Shown piece after piece: positions 1 to 9,997 of a DNA stretch of 64,000 nt. Position numbers and translations under genes: made by a program. The DNA is from Nitrospirota bacterium. Its GTDB lineage: Bacteria > Nitrospinota_A > UBA7883. The stretch spans positions 36,001 to 100,000 of the forward strand of contig JAJRZK010000001.1 in NCBI GenBank assembly GCA_024275315.1, read 5' to 3'. Within the stretch, counting starts at the first letter, position 1. Each line of letters begins with the position of its first letter. The notes under the pieces were generated by a model. The model ran no database searches. It saw only the letters and a program-made list of their open reading frames with translations, and was not told the origin of the DNA.

Positions 1-339
1 CTTGTATATCTGCACGTGGAGTCGCCCGACGAGTCGGGACACTCGGGCTCGCTGGATCACAAAATACAGTCGATAACCGATTTCGACGCTAAAGTTGTCG
101 GGCCTGTCGTGGAGGGATTGAAGCCGGTGGGCGATTTCAGGATAATCGCCCTGTCGGACCATCCCACGCCATTGGAAATTAAAACCCACAGCACGGACCC
201 CGTGCCTTTTGCGATATATCCCGCTTTTGAGGCTGCGGGGGCGGACAGGTTCGACGAGCGAATAGTGAAAAACTCCAGCCTGGAGTTCGGCTCCGCCGTG
301 GAGCTTTTTGAATATTTCATTGAAGGCGGGCCCGGATAG
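1..339 (+). CDS. apgM: Cofactor-independent phosphoglycerate mutase, archaeal type (3' part)
   Basis: The window opens inside this gene; frame 1 is open from base 1 to the TAG at 337-339, giving about 112 C-terminal residues. The alkaline-phosphatase-fold signature HVESPDESGH near the left edge carries the Asp and His that bind metal in this superfamily. It is followed by a short segment ending in KVVGPVVEGL and by SDHPTP, both typical of the ApgM C-terminus. The family interconverts 3- and 2-phosphoglycerate in the cytoplasm. Aspartate kinase starts 6 bases downstream, and apgM upstream of aspartate kinase and cimA is an arrangement known from deltaproteobacteria-like genomes. The N-terminus lies outside the window. 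Confidence 0.85.
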   Translation, partial: LVYLHVESPDESGHSGSLDHKIQSITDFDAKVVGPVVEGLKPVGDFRIIALSDHPTPLEIKTHSTDPVPFAIYPAFEAAGADRFDERIVKNSSLEFGSAVELFEYFIEGGPG

Positions 340-345
340 GTCGTC

Positions 346-1599
346 ATGGCTCTTATAGTGCAAAAATATGGTGGCACGTCGGTCGGGTCGCTGGAGAGAA
401 TCCGGCATGTGGCCCGGAAGGTGTCGGCTGCGGCAAAAAACGGAGACAGCCTGATTGTGGTGGTGTCGGCCATGTCCGGTGAAACCGACCGGCTGATAGA
501 AATGGCGCAAGAACTGTGCGCCAACCCGCCTGAACGGGAGATGGATCTTCTCATGAGCTCCGGCGAACGGGTGTCGGCCGCGCTTTTGTCCGTGGCCCTG
601 AACAGCATGGGAGCCCCGGCGATTTCGTTCACGGGCCGGCAGATAGGGATGCTAACCGACGCCGTTCACATGAAAGCCAGGATACGCAGAATCACCGGAG
701 AAAAGCTTCGCGAAGCACTGGACGGGGGAAAAGTGGCGGTGGTGGCTGGCTTTCAGGGCATAGACGAATCCACAGGAAATGTGACCACGCTTGGTCGCGG
801 TGGATCGGACACTTCTGCAGTGGCGATCGCTGTGGCCATGGGGGCGGACCTGTGCGAGATATACACCGACGTGGACGGGGTTTACACTACCGATCCGAAT
901 ATAGTCCCAAACGCCAGGAAAATAGAATCACTATCTTTCGACGAGATGCTGGAGATGGCCAGCCTTGGCGCAAAGGTATTGCAGGTCCGCTCCGTGGAGT
1001 TCGGAAAAAAATACAACATGCCGATCAGGGTAAAATCGACATTCTCAAACGAAGAGGGTACGCTAGTGACATCAGAAAGGAAAGAAATGGAAGAGGTTGT
1101 GGTTTCCGCTGTCGCGTACGCCCGGGACCAGGCCAAGGTTACGGTGGTTGGTGTCCCGGACAGACCGGGTATTGCGGCCAGAATATTTACCAGTGTGGCC
1201 AGCGACGAAATAAACGTGGACATGATAATCCAGAACACCTCCGCCGGAGGATTGACCGACCTTTCGTTTACCATCCCGAAAACGGAATCGGCCAAAACCA
1301 TGCAATTGCTCGAATCGGTGGTCAAGGAAATCGGGGCCAGGGAGGCCATCGTGGACGGGGAGATAGGTAAAGTGTCCATAATCGGAGTTGGCATGAGGAG
1401 CCATACGGGTGTTGCGGCGAGGGCGTTCAAGGCCCTGGCGGATGGTGGAATAAACATCATGATGATATCCACGTCGGAGATAAAGGTCTCCTGCGTGGTG
1501 TCGTCCGGGGAGATTGACCGGTCTGTGCGGATATTGCATGACGCGTTCGAGCTGGCCCTGCCCGTGGAGGAGAGATCATTTCAGGAAAACAGGAAATGA
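346..1599 (+). CDS. lysC: Aspartate kinase
   Basis: This 417-residue protein phosphorylates aspartate, the first step towards lysine, threonine and methionine. The N-terminal kinase motif KYGGTSVG is at residues 7-14, the GRGGSDTSA nucleotide/aspartate motif at about 150-158, and [12 protein letters not shown] follows. The last ~150 residues hold two ACT regulatory domains, beginning near [12 protein letters not shown] and [16 protein letters not shown], as in monofunctional feedback-inhibited aspartokinases. The length is normal for the family. Its stop codon overlaps the ATG of cimA (ATGA at 1596-1599), so translation is probably coupled. No homoserine dehydrogenase is fused to it. Confidence 0.95.
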   Translation: MALIVQKYGGTSVGSLERIRHVARKVSAAAKNGDSLIVVVSAMSGETDRLIEMAQELCANPPEREMDLLMSSGERVSAALLSVALNSMGAPAISFTGRQIGMLTDAVHMKARIRRITGEKLREALDGGKVAVVAGFQGIDESTGNVTTLGRGGSDTSAVAIAVAMGADLCEIYTDVDGVYTTDPNIVPNARKIESLSFDEMLEMASLGAKVLQVRSVEFGKKYNMPIRVKSTFSNEEGTLVTSERKEMEEVVVSAVAYARDQAKVTVVGVPDRPGIAARIFTSVASDEINVDMIIQNTSAGGLTDLSFTIPKTESAKTMQLLESVVKEIGAREAIVDGEIGKVSIIGVGMRSHTGVAARAFKALADGGINIMMISTSEIKVSCVVSSGEIDRSVRILHDAFELALPVEERSFQENRK

Positions 1600-3215
1600 G
1601 CGGCGGGAAAATCACGCTGTACGACACCACCTTGCGTGACGGCGCCCAGGCGGAGGAGGTGAGCTTCTCGCTGGACGACAAACTGCGCATCACCGAGGCC
1701 CTGGACGATTTCGGTATGAGCTACGTGGAAGGCGGGTGGCCCGGGTCTAATCCCAAGGACAAGGCGTATTTTAAAGAAGTGGCCAAACTGCGTCTTAAAA
1801 CCTCGAAAATCGCGGCGTTCGGATCGACACACCACCCCGGCGCCACTCCGGCGAAAGATAAAAACGTAAAGCTCCTGCTTCAGGCGGGGACACCTTGCGT
1901 CACCGTGGTGGGAAAAAGCTGGGATATGCACGCCAAGGTGGCTCTGGGCATATCTCCGGGGCGTAATCTTGACCTGATCCACGATACGATATCATACTTA
2001 AACAGGCGCGTTGACGAGGTGATGTTCGACGCCGAGCATTTCTTCGACGGATATGCGGCCGATTCCGAATATGCGTTGCAGACGCTTTCGGCCGCGCTGG
2101 ACGCGGGGGCGAGCTGGCTGGTGTTGTGCGAGACCAATGGCGGAGCGCTGGCGTTTGATGTGGAAAAAATCGTGGCGGAGGTGTCCCGCCGGTTTCCCCG
2201 GGCGAAGCTTGGTATTCATTGCCACAACGATTCGGATAGCGCCGTGGCCAACACGCTGGTGGCGGTAAAATCCGGAGCAAAGCAGGTCCAGGGGACGGTA
2301 AATGGAATAGGGGAAAGGTGCGGCAACGCGAATCTTTGCTCTGTGATTTCCAATTTACAGATGAAAATGGGGTACAAATGCGCGCCCAAAAACAAGTTGT
2401 CGAAGCTGATGGATCTTTCACAGCTTGTTTTCGAGCTGGCCAACATGGCCCAGCGCCCCCATCAGCCGTATGTCGGCAGATCGGCCTTCGCCCACAAAGG
2501 TGGTATACATGTCGCCGCGGTGAAGAAAAACTCCACTACGTACGAGCATATAGACCCTTCGCTGGTCGGCAACCGGCGCAGGGTTTTAGTGTCGGACCTT
2601 TCGGGCAAATGGAACGTTCTTCACAAGGCGCAGGAGTTTGGTATCGAGCTTGACGGCAAGGACCTGGTCACAACGAACATACTTGACGAATTAAAAGCCC
2701 TGGAAGCGAGAGGGTTTCAGTTCGAGGGGGCCGACGCCTCGTTCGAGCTTCTCATGCGAAAGGCGCTGGGCCAGTGGAAGAAAAAATTCGAGGTGGTGAG
2801 GGCCAGGGTTGTGTCCAACTTTTCAGACGCGAAAGGGGACAACTGGGCCGAGGCGGTCATAAAGATAAAGCTTCCGGACGGAACAATGACCCACGCCGTG
2901 GCGGAGGGCAACGGGCCGGTAAACGCGCTCGACAAAGCCGTTCGGGTAGCGCTGGTCGATTATTATCCGGAGCTTTCCGATGTGGAGCTTCATGATTTCA
3001 AGGTGCGGTTGCTGGACGAGTCATCCAAGACGGCGGCCATGACCCGTGTCCTGATAGAATCTGGCGATGGGCAAAGCAGGTGGAGCACGGTAGGGGTTTC
3101 GGCCAACGTGATAGAGGCGAGCTGGCAGGCGCTTGTCGACAGTCTTGAATTCAAACTTCAAAAACGCTCCAGCGCCAAACGGACCGGCAAAAAGAAAACC
3201 GGCGCATCCAGGTAA
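1596..3215 (+). CDS. cimA: (R)-citramalate synthase, LeuA-like
   Basis: This 539-residue member of the isopropylmalate/citramalate synthase family condenses acetyl-CoA with pyruvate to give citramalate, the entry to threonine-independent isoleucine synthesis. The catalytic signature TLRDGAQ is at residues 12-18. The metal-binding HCHND begins near residue 208 and is followed by the conserved [16 protein letters not shown] segment. The C-terminal ~130 residues match the LeuA allosteric dimerisation domain. The length, and the position directly behind aspartate kinase (4-base overlap), fit the CimA subgroup better than LeuA or homocitrate synthase. The substrate assignment still rests on family similarity and context. 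Confidence 0.9.
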   Translation: MSGGKITLYDTTLRDGAQAEEVSFSLDDKLRITEALDDFGMSYVEGGWPGSNPKDKAYFKEVAKLRLKTSKIAAFGSTHHPGATPAKDKNVKLLLQAGTPCVTVVGKSWDMHAKVALGISPGRNLDLIHDTISYLNRRVDEVMFDAEHFFDGYAADSEYALQTLSAALDAGASWLVLCETNGGALAFDVEKIVAEVSRRFPRAKLGIHCHNDSDSAVANTLVAVKSGAKQVQGTVNGIGERCGNANLCSVISNLQMKMGYKCAPKNKLSKLMDLSQLVFELANMAQRPHQPYVGRSAFAHKGGIHVAAVKKNSTTYEHIDPSLVGNRRRVLVSDLSGKWNVLHKAQEFGIELDGKDLVTTNILDELKALEARGFQFEGADASFELLMRKALGQWKKKFEVVRARVVSNFSDAKGDNWAEAVIKIKLPDGTMTHAVAEGNGPVNALDKAVRVALVDYYPELSDVELHDFKVRLLDESSKTAAMTRVLIESGDGQSRWSTVGVSANVIEASWQALVDSLEFKLQKRSSAKRTGKKKTGASR

Positions 3216-3260
3216 CCACCGATTTGAAGCAGGACACGCCGGATTTTTCCATGACAGGTT

Positions 3261-3974
3261 ATGAGAGCCACTGACACGAAAGCAAAAGCTGTCGAATCGA
3301 TGTTTTCCTCGATCGCCGGCTGGTATGATTTTTTGAATCACCTTCTGTCTCTGGGGCTGGATATTTCGTGGCGAAAAAAAACCGCGGCGTGTTTTGATGA
3401 TCTAGAGGGGAAGCATATCCTGGACTTGGCCTGCGGAACAGGCGACCTCGCCATTACAATAGCCACGGCGGGCGGTGGATCCACCAGGGTGACGGGAGGC
3501 GATTTTTCCCGTAAGATGATTGACGTTGGCGTTGCCAAGGTGAGGAAGCTCGGCCTTTCCGACCAGGTGGATCTTGTGTTTGCAGACGCCCTTAATCTCC
3601 AGTACGGTGACGCGGTCTTCGATGGAGTTACATGCGCGTTCGGTGTGCGAAACTTCGCCGACCTGGACCGTGGCCTCGAGGAAATGTCCCGCGTGCTGGC
3701 GCCGGGAGGGCGCATGGTGATTCTGGAATTTACGACACCTTCCAACCGGCTGTTCGCGGCTTTGTACAGATTCTATTTCACCCGTGTGCTTCCCTTTGTC
3801 GGCGGGATCATTTCCGGCAACAGGTCTGCGTACAAGTATCTTCCAGATTCCGTCTACAAGTTTCCCACCCCACACGAGTTGGAGAAAAAGCTGTGCGGGG
3901 TAGGGATGGATCAGGTAAGGACGATTCCTCTTTCGTTCGGCATTTGCTCTATCCATACAGGCATAAAAAAATGA
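3261..3974 (+). CDS. ubiE: Demethylmenaquinone/ubiquinone C-methyltransferase UbiE/MenG
   Basis: A class I SAM-dependent methyltransferase of 237 residues, the usual UbiE length. The family signature near the N-terminus (FSSIAGWYDFLNHLLSLG) is followed by the SAM-binding glycine loop LDLACGTGD around residue 53 and the second UbiE motif GVTCAFGVRNF. It carries out the last or near-last C-methylation in menaquinone or ubiquinone biosynthesis. Which quinone is made cannot be decided here because no other quinone genes are present. Its TGA overlaps the ATG of the HtrA gene (ATGA at 3971-3974). Confidence 0.92.
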   Translation: MRATDTKAKAVESMFSSIAGWYDFLNHLLSLGLDISWRKKTAACFDDLEGKHILDLACGTGDLAITIATAGGGSTRVTGGDFSRKMIDVGVAKVRKLGLSDQVDLVFADALNLQYGDAVFDGVTCAFGVRNFADLDRGLEEMSRVLAPGGRMVILEFTTPSNRLFAALYRFYFTRVLPFVGGIISGNRSAYKYLPDSVYKFPTPHELEKKLCGVGMDQVRTIPLSFGICSIHTGIKK

Positions 3975-5137
3975 AGTACACGACAAGATGGTTCCTGCTC
4001 GGGTGCGTGGCCGGTTTTGTGGTGGCTCTGTTTTTCTTTGGGACGGGAGCCTATCAAGGCGCAGGAGCGGGCGGCGCGGGCCAGCGACGGGCCGGTGTCA
4101 GTGGCTCGTTTGTGGAAGTGGCCAGGAGCATAGCTCCGAGCGTTGTGCGTGTAAACGCGCTGACGCTGGTATGGAACGATCAAAGCGATCGTGGGGGCGA
4201 TAGCGCCCTGTTTGGCCCGGGCTCCTCCGGGAGTCGCACAAAACAGCCGCCCGGATTGATGGGTCGTCTGAAGAAATTGTTAATGCGCTCTTACGACCGG
4301 ACTTATAGAGTTGAATCTTCCGGCTCCGGAGTGGTCATCAACAAGAGGGGCTATATACTTACCAACAACCATGTGGTGGATGGGGCGGATCTGGTGACAG
4401 TCGAGGGAATCGGCTTTAAAGGAGAGGCCAAAATCGTGGGAAAGGACGCGATGACCGACCTGGCCCTGCTGAAAATACCGCTGGGGCATGACCTTACGCC
4501 AGCCGTGTTTGGGGACTCGTCCAGGCTTACCCCGGGCCAATGGGTGTCGGCTTATGGGAACCCGTACAATTTTGACCGCAGCTTCACGGTTGGCGTGATC
4601 AGCGCACTAAAACGCCGGGGTCTGGGTCTTGTCGACCTGGAGGACTTTATCCAAACGGATGTGAAAATATTTCCCGGCAACAGCGGGGGCCCGTTATTGG
4701 ATTTGTCGGGTAAGGTTATCGGCATCAACACCGCTGTATTCAGTCCCGGGTCCTGTGTCGGGTTCGCTATTCCGTCGAAACTTGCAAAAAGGGTCGCCAT
4801 GGAGTTGATCCGTTCCGGCTTCGTGCAAAGGGGCAGGATAGGTTTGAAAGTAAGCGTTATCACCCGGGACCTTGCTAAAGCCTTCAACGCCTCGAAAGGC
4901 CAGAAAGGCGCACTGATCGTGGAGACCATGCCGGATTCCCCCGCCCGCGCCGCCGGTTTGGCCAGGGGAGACATCATAATATCCTACGACAACACCATGG
5001 TCACCGATCCGGACACGTTAAGAACACTTGTTTTGAAAAGCAGGGCAGGAGAGACGGTGACTGTGAAAGTTCTTCGTGATGGAAAGCCAATATCAGTATC
5101 AGTAACAGTGACCATAGGCGGCTATCCGTCCGGCTAG
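3971..5137 (+). CDS. htrA: HtrA/Deg-type serine protease with one PDZ domain
   Basis: A periplasmic quality-control protease of 388 residues. It opens with a membrane anchor or uncleaved signal (MKYTTRWFLLGCVAGFVVAL). The trypsin-like domain has the triad His134 in TNNHVV, Asp163 in TDLALL and Ser238 in GNSGGPLL. A single PDZ domain follows from about residue 285 to the end, which places it closer to DegS/HhoB than to two-PDZ DegP. The frame is open upstream to 3632, but that would overlap most of ubiE; the ATG at 3971 overlaps the ubiE stop and begins the hydrophobic segment, so I chose it. The region between the anchor and the protease domain is low-complexity and Gly/Ser rich. Confidence 0.9.
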   Translation: MKYTTRWFLLGCVAGFVVALFFFGTGAYQGAGAGGAGQRRAGVSGSFVEVARSIAPSVVRVNALTLVWNDQSDRGGDSALFGPGSSGSRTKQPPGLMGRLKKLLMRSYDRTYRVESSGSGVVINKRGYILTNNHVVDGADLVTVEGIGFKGEAKIVGKDAMTDLALLKIPLGHDLTPAVFGDSSRLTPGQWVSAYGNPYNFDRSFTVGVISALKRRGLGLVDLEDFIQTDVKIFPGNSGGPLLDLSGKVIGINTAVFSPGSCVGFAIPSKLAKRVAMELIRSGFVQRGRIGLKVSVITRDLAKAFNASKGQKGALIVETMPDSPARAAGLARGDIIISYDNTMVTDPDTLRTLVLKSRAGETVTVKVLRDGKPISVSVTVTIGGYPSG

Positions 5138-5201
5138 CGGAGTCAAACGATTCGGCGTTATCTAATCTTTTAAAATATCAGGACCAAAAGTAAGGCGTTT
5201 C

Positions 5202-7784
5202 ATGGCCCCTTGCAGAACTGTTGAAATAAAGAATATCCTGGCTGAAAAACGCTCGGCGCTACAGAAGGAGCACGAGGCGGGAGCCAGCGGCCTGGAGATA
5301 TGCAAAAAGCTGTGCGAAACAGTGGACAGTGTGATAATCGACCTGGTGGAAAAAGAGATGGGCGAGTATAACGGCGCGGTGGTGGCGCTCGGGGGATATG
5401 GGCGGGGATTGCTGAATCCCTATTCTGATATTGACCTTCTTTTCCTGCTGGCAAATTCCATTGGCGGCAAAACCCACCGCCCTCCCGATAGGCTTCTGGC
5501 GCGGCTGTGGGACCTTGGCCTGAAGGTCGGGCACAGCTCCCGCACCATCTCCGACGCGATCAGCATCGGATTGTCGGACCTGTATTCCAGGACCTCCATG
5601 ATGGAAAGCCGAATGCTGGCTGGTGACATGGAATTGTATGACCGGTTCTGCAAAAAATATCTGCGGGAAGTGGTCCACCGTAAACCGGGGGCTTTCATCA
5701 AATCCAAAATAGAGGAGATGAACAAACGCCACGCCGCCAACGGGCTGGTGGTTCACCTGACCGAGCCGAACGTGAAGGAGAGCAAGGGCGGGTTGCGTGA
5801 TTTTCATACAGCGATGTGGATCATCAGGGCGCGGGAGGATGTCTACACCATAGAACAGCTGGCGTCGAGGGGAATGACAGACAAGCTGAAAGTCGGACTG
5901 GTGAACAGCGCCCATTCGTTCCTGCTCAGGGTTCGCAACAGCATGCACTGGTGCGCCGGCGTCCCGGCGGACACGCTTTCTCACGCCCTCCAGCCAGACA
6001 TAGCCAGGCTGGAGCGGTTGACAGGCTCTGACAACCAGGCCTCGGCCCAGCTTATGAAAAAATATTATCAGGCCGCAGAGGTGATAGACCATTACGTATC
6101 CGAGCTGGTGGCCTTGGCCGCGGCCTACAAGTCCGGCTGGCGGAGATGGGGTCGATCTTTGCGCGTGGACAAGGATGGGCTGTTTTCGGATAAACGGTAT
6201 CTGCACGCCAGGTCGTTTCCTCCGGACAACCTGGACGGAGGGCCGCGCATATTGCTTCGGATCGCACAACGTCTTTCCGGCGAGAACCTGGAACCGGCTC
6301 CGAACCTTATGCGGGGACTTGGCAAGATCGCCGACACAGCGCCAGCCGACTGGTTCGCCGGGCCCGACGCGGGCCAGTTTCTTGTTTCAATCCTGGCCCT
6401 TGAAAATTCCGCTTGCGCGATCAAGGCTTTCCACAGGTCGGGGATTATCGCCCGGTTCATCCCGGAGATCAGGGCCATCACCAACCTGTCACAGTTTGAC
6501 ATGTTTCACAAATATACTGTTGACGAGCATATCCTGGCCACTCTCGACAACCTGGAAAGCATCCCCCGTGGAGCTCCGGTCTGCCCGGAGCTTGTGACTA
6601 TTTATAACTCCCAGCCAGACCTGGAGACCATAAAACTGGCGTTGCTCCTGCACGACCTGGGGAAATCCGCGGAAGATCATCACGCCACTGAAACCGATAA
6701 CAGGACACCTGCGATTTTGCGAAGACTGGGGCTCGAGCGGATGATTGAACCGATAGGTATGCTGGTCAAGGATCACCTGTTGATGAGCAACACCGCCCAA
6801 AGGCTCGATTTTACGGAGCGGGACACGTTGCGCGGGTTCTGCTACAAGGTCAAGGACAGAATCAATCTCAAGCGGTTGTACATCCTCACTTACGCTGACA
6901 TCGCCTCGGTTGGGCCGGATATATGGAACGGGTGGAAAGATAATATACTCAGGGATCTATATGAGGCGGCGGATAAATATTTTATCGAAGGTGACGCCAT
7001 GTTCGCCACCGAGCGGGAAATGCGCCGAACTTTGGCTCTGCGGTCGGCCGAGGTGGACTCGGACTTTTCCGAAGATGAAATCACGCAATTTCTCTCAAAA
7101 GCCTCACTGCGCTATCTTTCCACCATAAAACCCTCCGAAGTGGTAGAGCATATGGCCCTGGTGGAGCGCTTGCCCGATATAAAAGTTGCGACGCTTTTCA
7201 AACCCGGACCGGCGCAAGACACGGGAGTGATCACATTGGTGTCCAAAGCCAAAACAGGATTTTTCTCCATAGTCGCCGGAGTTCTCGCCGCGAAGGACAT
7301 AAGCATAATAGACGCCCAGATCCACACTTTTTCGGATGGTCTGGCGATCGACGCGTTTACTGTCAGGGGCGCGAGCTTGAGCCTGCTTTCCCACCCGGAA
7401 TCGCTGGCCAAGTTTGAAAATGAATTGAGCGGACTTGTGGGCGATGAAAAGACAGTTGCCGGCATGGTGGCCCGACGGGTAAAATATATTCGCAAAACCA
7501 AAGAACTTGACAGGCTCGCCCAGCCACCGCAAGCCTTGATAATGAACCACCTTTCCGAGTCGAGCACCGTTGTGGAATTATGGGCGAGGGACCGCATCGG
7601 CCTTCTTTATGATATTACAAAGATCATGGCCGAGCTCGAGCTTGATATAATCTCCGCGAAAATCAACACTGAAGGTAATATCGCCATAAATGTTTTTTAC
7701 ATTATGGACAGGATGGGTGGCAGGATAGAAAATGAAGAGCGCAAAGAGCGAATCAGACAATCACTGCTTGCGGTTATAACATGA
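5202..7784 (+). CDS. glnD: [Protein-PII] uridylyltransferase / uridylyl-removing enzyme
   Basis: An 860-residue GlnD that senses glutamine and uridylylates or deuridylylates PII proteins. The nucleotidyltransferase motif GGYGRG is at residues 64-69, with the catalytic SDID at 75-78. The HD phosphohydrolase domain shows LLHDLGK around residues 483-488, giving uridylyl-removing activity. Two C-terminal ACT domains begin near ITLVSKAKTGFFSIVAGV and VVELWARDRIGLLYDITKI. All four expected domains are present and the length is normal. No PII gene or other nitrogen-regulation gene lies nearby. Confidence 0.95.
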   Translation: MAPCRTVEIKNILAEKRSALQKEHEAGASGLEICKKLCETVDSVIIDLVEKEMGEYNGAVVALGGYGRGLLNPYSDIDLLFLLANSIGGKTHRPPDRLLARLWDLGLKVGHSSRTISDAISIGLSDLYSRTSMMESRMLAGDMELYDRFCKKYLREVVHRKPGAFIKSKIEEMNKRHAANGLVVHLTEPNVKESKGGLRDFHTAMWIIRAREDVYTIEQLASRGMTDKLKVGLVNSAHSFLLRVRNSMHWCAGVPADTLSHALQPDIARLERLTGSDNQASAQLMKKYYQAAEVIDHYVSELVALAAAYKSGWRRWGRSLRVDKDGLFSDKRYLHARSFPPDNLDGGPRILLRIAQRLSGENLEPAPNLMRGLGKIADTAPADWFAGPDAGQFLVSILALENSACAIKAFHRSGIIARFIPEIRAITNLSQFDMFHKYTVDEHILATLDNLESIPRGAPVCPELVTIYNSQPDLETIKLALLLHDLGKSAEDHHATETDNRTPAILRRLGLERMIEPIGMLVKDHLLMSNTAQRLDFTERDTLRGFCYKVKDRINLKRLYILTYADIASVGPDIWNGWKDNILRDLYEAADKYFIEGDAMFATEREMRRTLALRSAEVDSDFSEDEITQFLSKASLRYLSTIKPSEVVEHMALVERLPDIKVATLFKPGPAQDTGVITLVSKAKTGFFSIVAGVLAAKDISIIDAQIHTFSDGLAIDAFTVRGASLSLLSHPESLAKFENELSGLVGDEKTVAGMVARRVKYIRKTKELDRLAQPPQALIMNHLSESSTVVELWARDRIGLLYDITKIMAELELDIISAKINTEGNIAINVFYIMDRMGGRIENEERKERIRQSLLAVIT

Positions 7785-7894
7785 CGGGGATGTTTTTTCT
7801 CCTGCGCTCATTGGCGATGGGGCGGCTGATGGCGGCAGGCGCCTTGACGCGCGAGCCGCCGCGGGGCGTGATAAATATTCTGAAGAAATCTTAA
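7781..7894 (+). CDS. Possible 37-residue small protein after glnD
   Basis: An ATG overlapping the glnD stop (ATGA at 7781-7784) opens a 37-codon frame ending at TAA 7892-7894. The predicted peptide has a short hydrophobic start (MTGMFFLLRSLAMGRLMAAG) followed by a basic tail. Translational coupling to glnD is possible, but I recognise no family and the frame is short enough to occur by chance. It fills most of the gap between glnD and ktrA. Confidence 0.2.
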   Translation: MTGMFFLLRSLAMGRLMAAGALTREPPRGVINILKKS

Positions 7895-7919
7895 TGGTTG
7901 GCTGACGGAGATCTGACAG

Positions 7920-8579
7920 ATGAAAAAAATATGCGCGGTCATCGGATTGGGAAGATTCGGGTTTCACCTGACGAAAAGTCTTTATGAAAGAGGTAACGAG
8001 GTGCTGGCGATTGACCGGAGCAAAGACGTGGTGCAAAAGGTGAAGGACCATTGCTCCAAGGCGGTCATGGCCGACGCCACAGACCGTGAAACCATGGAAG
8101 CGCTTAACATATTCGATGTCGATTTTGCGGTTGTGGGTCTTGGCTCCCCCCTGGACCATTCGGTGCTGGTTACACTCCATCTCCGGGAGATGGGGATCAA
8201 GGAAATTATCGTAAAAGCCATATCAGAAGAGCACGGCAAGATATTACAAATGCTCGGCGCGTCGGAGGTTGTCTATCCGGAAAAGGATATGGCGATGAAG
8301 CTGGCCGCATCTCTTTCGTCGCCCAACCTGCTGGACCACCTGCCGCTGATGCCCGGATTTTCCATAGTGGAGCTTGCGTGCCCGAACAGTTTCGTGGGCA
8401 AGACCATAAAGGAGCTGCAACTGCGTAACAATTACGGGATCCAGATTATCGCCATTAAAGAGCTGGTTCCGGAGCGGATTTCATCCATGCCCACCCCGGA
8501 CTTCACACTGAAAGACTCCGACATCCTCGTGATAATGGGATCCGACGAAAGCCTGGAAAAAATCAGCGCGATAAACTAG
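7920..8579 (+). CDS. ktrA: KtrA/TrkA-type potassium uptake regulatory subunit
   Basis: A cytoplasmic RCK protein of 219 residues. The Rossmann motif GLGRFG is at residues 9-14 and an acidic residue (LAID) follows the second strand, as in NAD- or ATP-binding RCK_N domains. A TrkA_C domain occupies roughly residues 135-215. In known systems it forms a ring that gates the membrane channel KtrB or TrkH in response to nucleotide. The single-RCK length matches KtrA, not the double-length TrkA. No KtrB/TrkH gene is next to it in this window, which is unusual because the pair is normally adjacent. Confidence 0.85.
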   Translation: MKKICAVIGLGRFGFHLTKSLYERGNEVLAIDRSKDVVQKVKDHCSKAVMADATDRETMEALNIFDVDFAVVGLGSPLDHSVLVTLHLREMGIKEIIVKAISEEHGKILQMLGASEVVYPEKDMAMKLAASLSSPNLLDHLPLMPGFSIVELACPNSFVGKTIKELQLRNNYGIQIIAIKELVPERISSMPTPDFTLKDSDILVIMGSDESLEKISAIN

Positions 8580-8659
8580 GGCAAACCGGCGCAAACAACC
8601 AGTATGACCGGTACCCTGGCAGGTTTCGCCGTGGAGTAATAGCCCCCTGTTTTGTCCAG

Positions 8660-8899
8660 CTATTTGCGCCTCCCCTTGCGCAGTTCTCGCATCCTGTCGG
8701 CGATGGCCGCTTCACGTCCCAGGTTTGTCGGCTCGTAATATTTTCTGTCCATAAGCATTTCCGGCAGATAGCCCTGCTCGACGAAATGGCCGGGATAATC
8801 GTGCGGGTACCTATACCCCTTGCCGTACCCGAACTTTTTGGCGTCTTTGTAATGTGTGTCCTTCAGGTGATCGGGGACGGGAAGGCTTTGGCCCTCCTT
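8660..8899 (-). pseudogene. rarA: Detached C-terminal part of RarA, in frame behind an internal TAA
   Basis: Reading leftwards past the TAA at 8900-8902, the same frame stays open for 79 codons to a TAG at 8660-8662. It encodes the usual RarA tail: KEGQSLPVPDHLKD, then FGYGKGYRYPHDYPG, and near the end YYEPTNLG. These match the conserved end of the MgsA/RarA C-terminal (tetramerisation) domain. No start codon with a ribosome binding site precedes it, although AAGGAGG directly follows the TAA. Joined to the upstream part it would give a protein of about 445 residues, the normal RarA length. I see a nonsense codon in an otherwise intact gene; a genuine mutation, a recoding event and a sequence error are all possible. 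Confidence 0.75.
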
Positions 8900-9997
8900 T
8901 TAGATATTGTCCATCGCCCTTTTAATGGCGACATAAGCGGAGTTGCTTTTTGGCGCGGTGGCTATGTGCAGCGTGGCGTGGGCGAGAGGTATCCGCCCTT
9001 CGGGAAGGCCGATACGCTCCACAGCCTCTGCGGCTGCCACCGCCACCATCAACGCCGCCGGATCGGCAAGTCCCACGTCCTCAGACGCGGTTACGATCAG
9101 CCTTCGCGCGATAAACCTGGGGTCCTCGCCGCCTGCAAGCATCTTGGCCAGCCAGTATATGGCGGCGTCCGGGTCAGACCCGCGCAACGATTTTTGGAAA
9201 GCCGACGCATGATCGAAATGCTCCTGTCCGAGTTTGTCATATAAAATCGAGCTGTCCTTTGCAAGATCGTTGATATTTTCCATCCCGATCCGTCTGCCGT
9301 TTTCACTCTTGTCAGACGCATGCGCCACCGCTTCAAGAAGGTTAAGAGCCACCCTGGCGTCCCCGCCGGATATTTCGGCTATACGTTCGAGAACGCCTTT
9401 GTCCGGTTTTATTTCGTAGTCGCCGAGCCCACGCTCCCTGTCCGAAACGGCTCTTTTAAGCAACCGGAGCACGTTGTCAAACCCCAGCGCCTCCAGGCGG
9501 AATATCCGGCACCGGGACCTTAGCGCCGGGATGACTTCGAACGATGGATTTTCAGTTGTAGATCCAATAATCGTCACAGTCCCGTCCTCCACCCTGGGCA
9601 GGATAGCGTCCTGCTGGACCTTGCTGAATCTGTGAATCTCGTCTATGAACAAAACAGTCCGACGCCCGGCGGATTTCCATTCGGCTCTGGCCATCTCAAT
9701 CGCCTTGCGAAGGTCGGCCACCCCGGCGGCAACGGCGGATATTTCCAGGAAAACGCTCTTTTGTGACGACGCGATCAGCCTGGCCATGGTGGTTTTTCCG
9801 GAACCTGGCGGACCCCAGAAAATCACCGAAGGGACTTTCCCGGCGTCTATAAGCTTTCGAAATGGCTTACCCGGCGATATGAACTGTTCCTGCCCAACCA
9901 ACTCATCAAAAGTGACAGGCCGCATCATGTCCGCCAGCGGCCTTGGCCCGCCCTGGTTCCCGCCTGGTAAGTGATTGTCGAAAAGGTTTAATCTCAT
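8900..9997 (-). CDS. rarA: Replication-associated recombination protein A, AAA+ ATPase (truncated at in-frame TAA)
   Basis: 365 residues of RarA/MgsA, the clamp-loader-like AAA+ ATPase that acts at stalled replication forks. From the start at 9997 (MRLNLFDN) Walker A GPPGSGKT is at residues 62-69 and Walker B LFIDE ends at 120. The sensor region GSTTENPSFEV and the lid and early MgsA_C regions follow. The reading ends at TAA 8900-8902, but homology continues in the same frame for 79 more codons. An ATG six codons upstream (10015) is possible; I prefer 9997 because the family begins near this point. Without the tail the tetramerisation region is incomplete. Confidence 0.85.
   Translation of the reverse strand: MRLNLFDNHLPGGNQGGPRPLADMMRPVTFDELVGQEQFISPGKPFRKLIDAGKVPSVIFWGPPGSGKTTMARLIASSQKSVFLEISAVAAGVADLRKAIEMARAEWKSAGRRTVLFIDEIHRFSKVQQDAILPRVEDGTVTIIGSTTENPSFEVIPALRSRCRIFRLEALGFDNVLRLLKRAVSDRERGLGDYEIKPDKGVLERIAEISGGDARVALNLLEAVAHASDKSENGRRIGMENINDLAKDSSILYDKLGQEHFDHASAFQKSLRGSDPDAAIYWLAKMLAGGEDPRFIARRLIVTASEDVGLADPAALMVAVAAAEAVERIGLPEGRIPLAHATLHIATAPKSNSAYVAIKRAMDNI

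Noticed and set aside
3632..3970. Longer HtrA start upstream of 3971
   Set aside because: It would overlap nearly half of ubiE and place 113 non-homologous residues before the membrane anchor.
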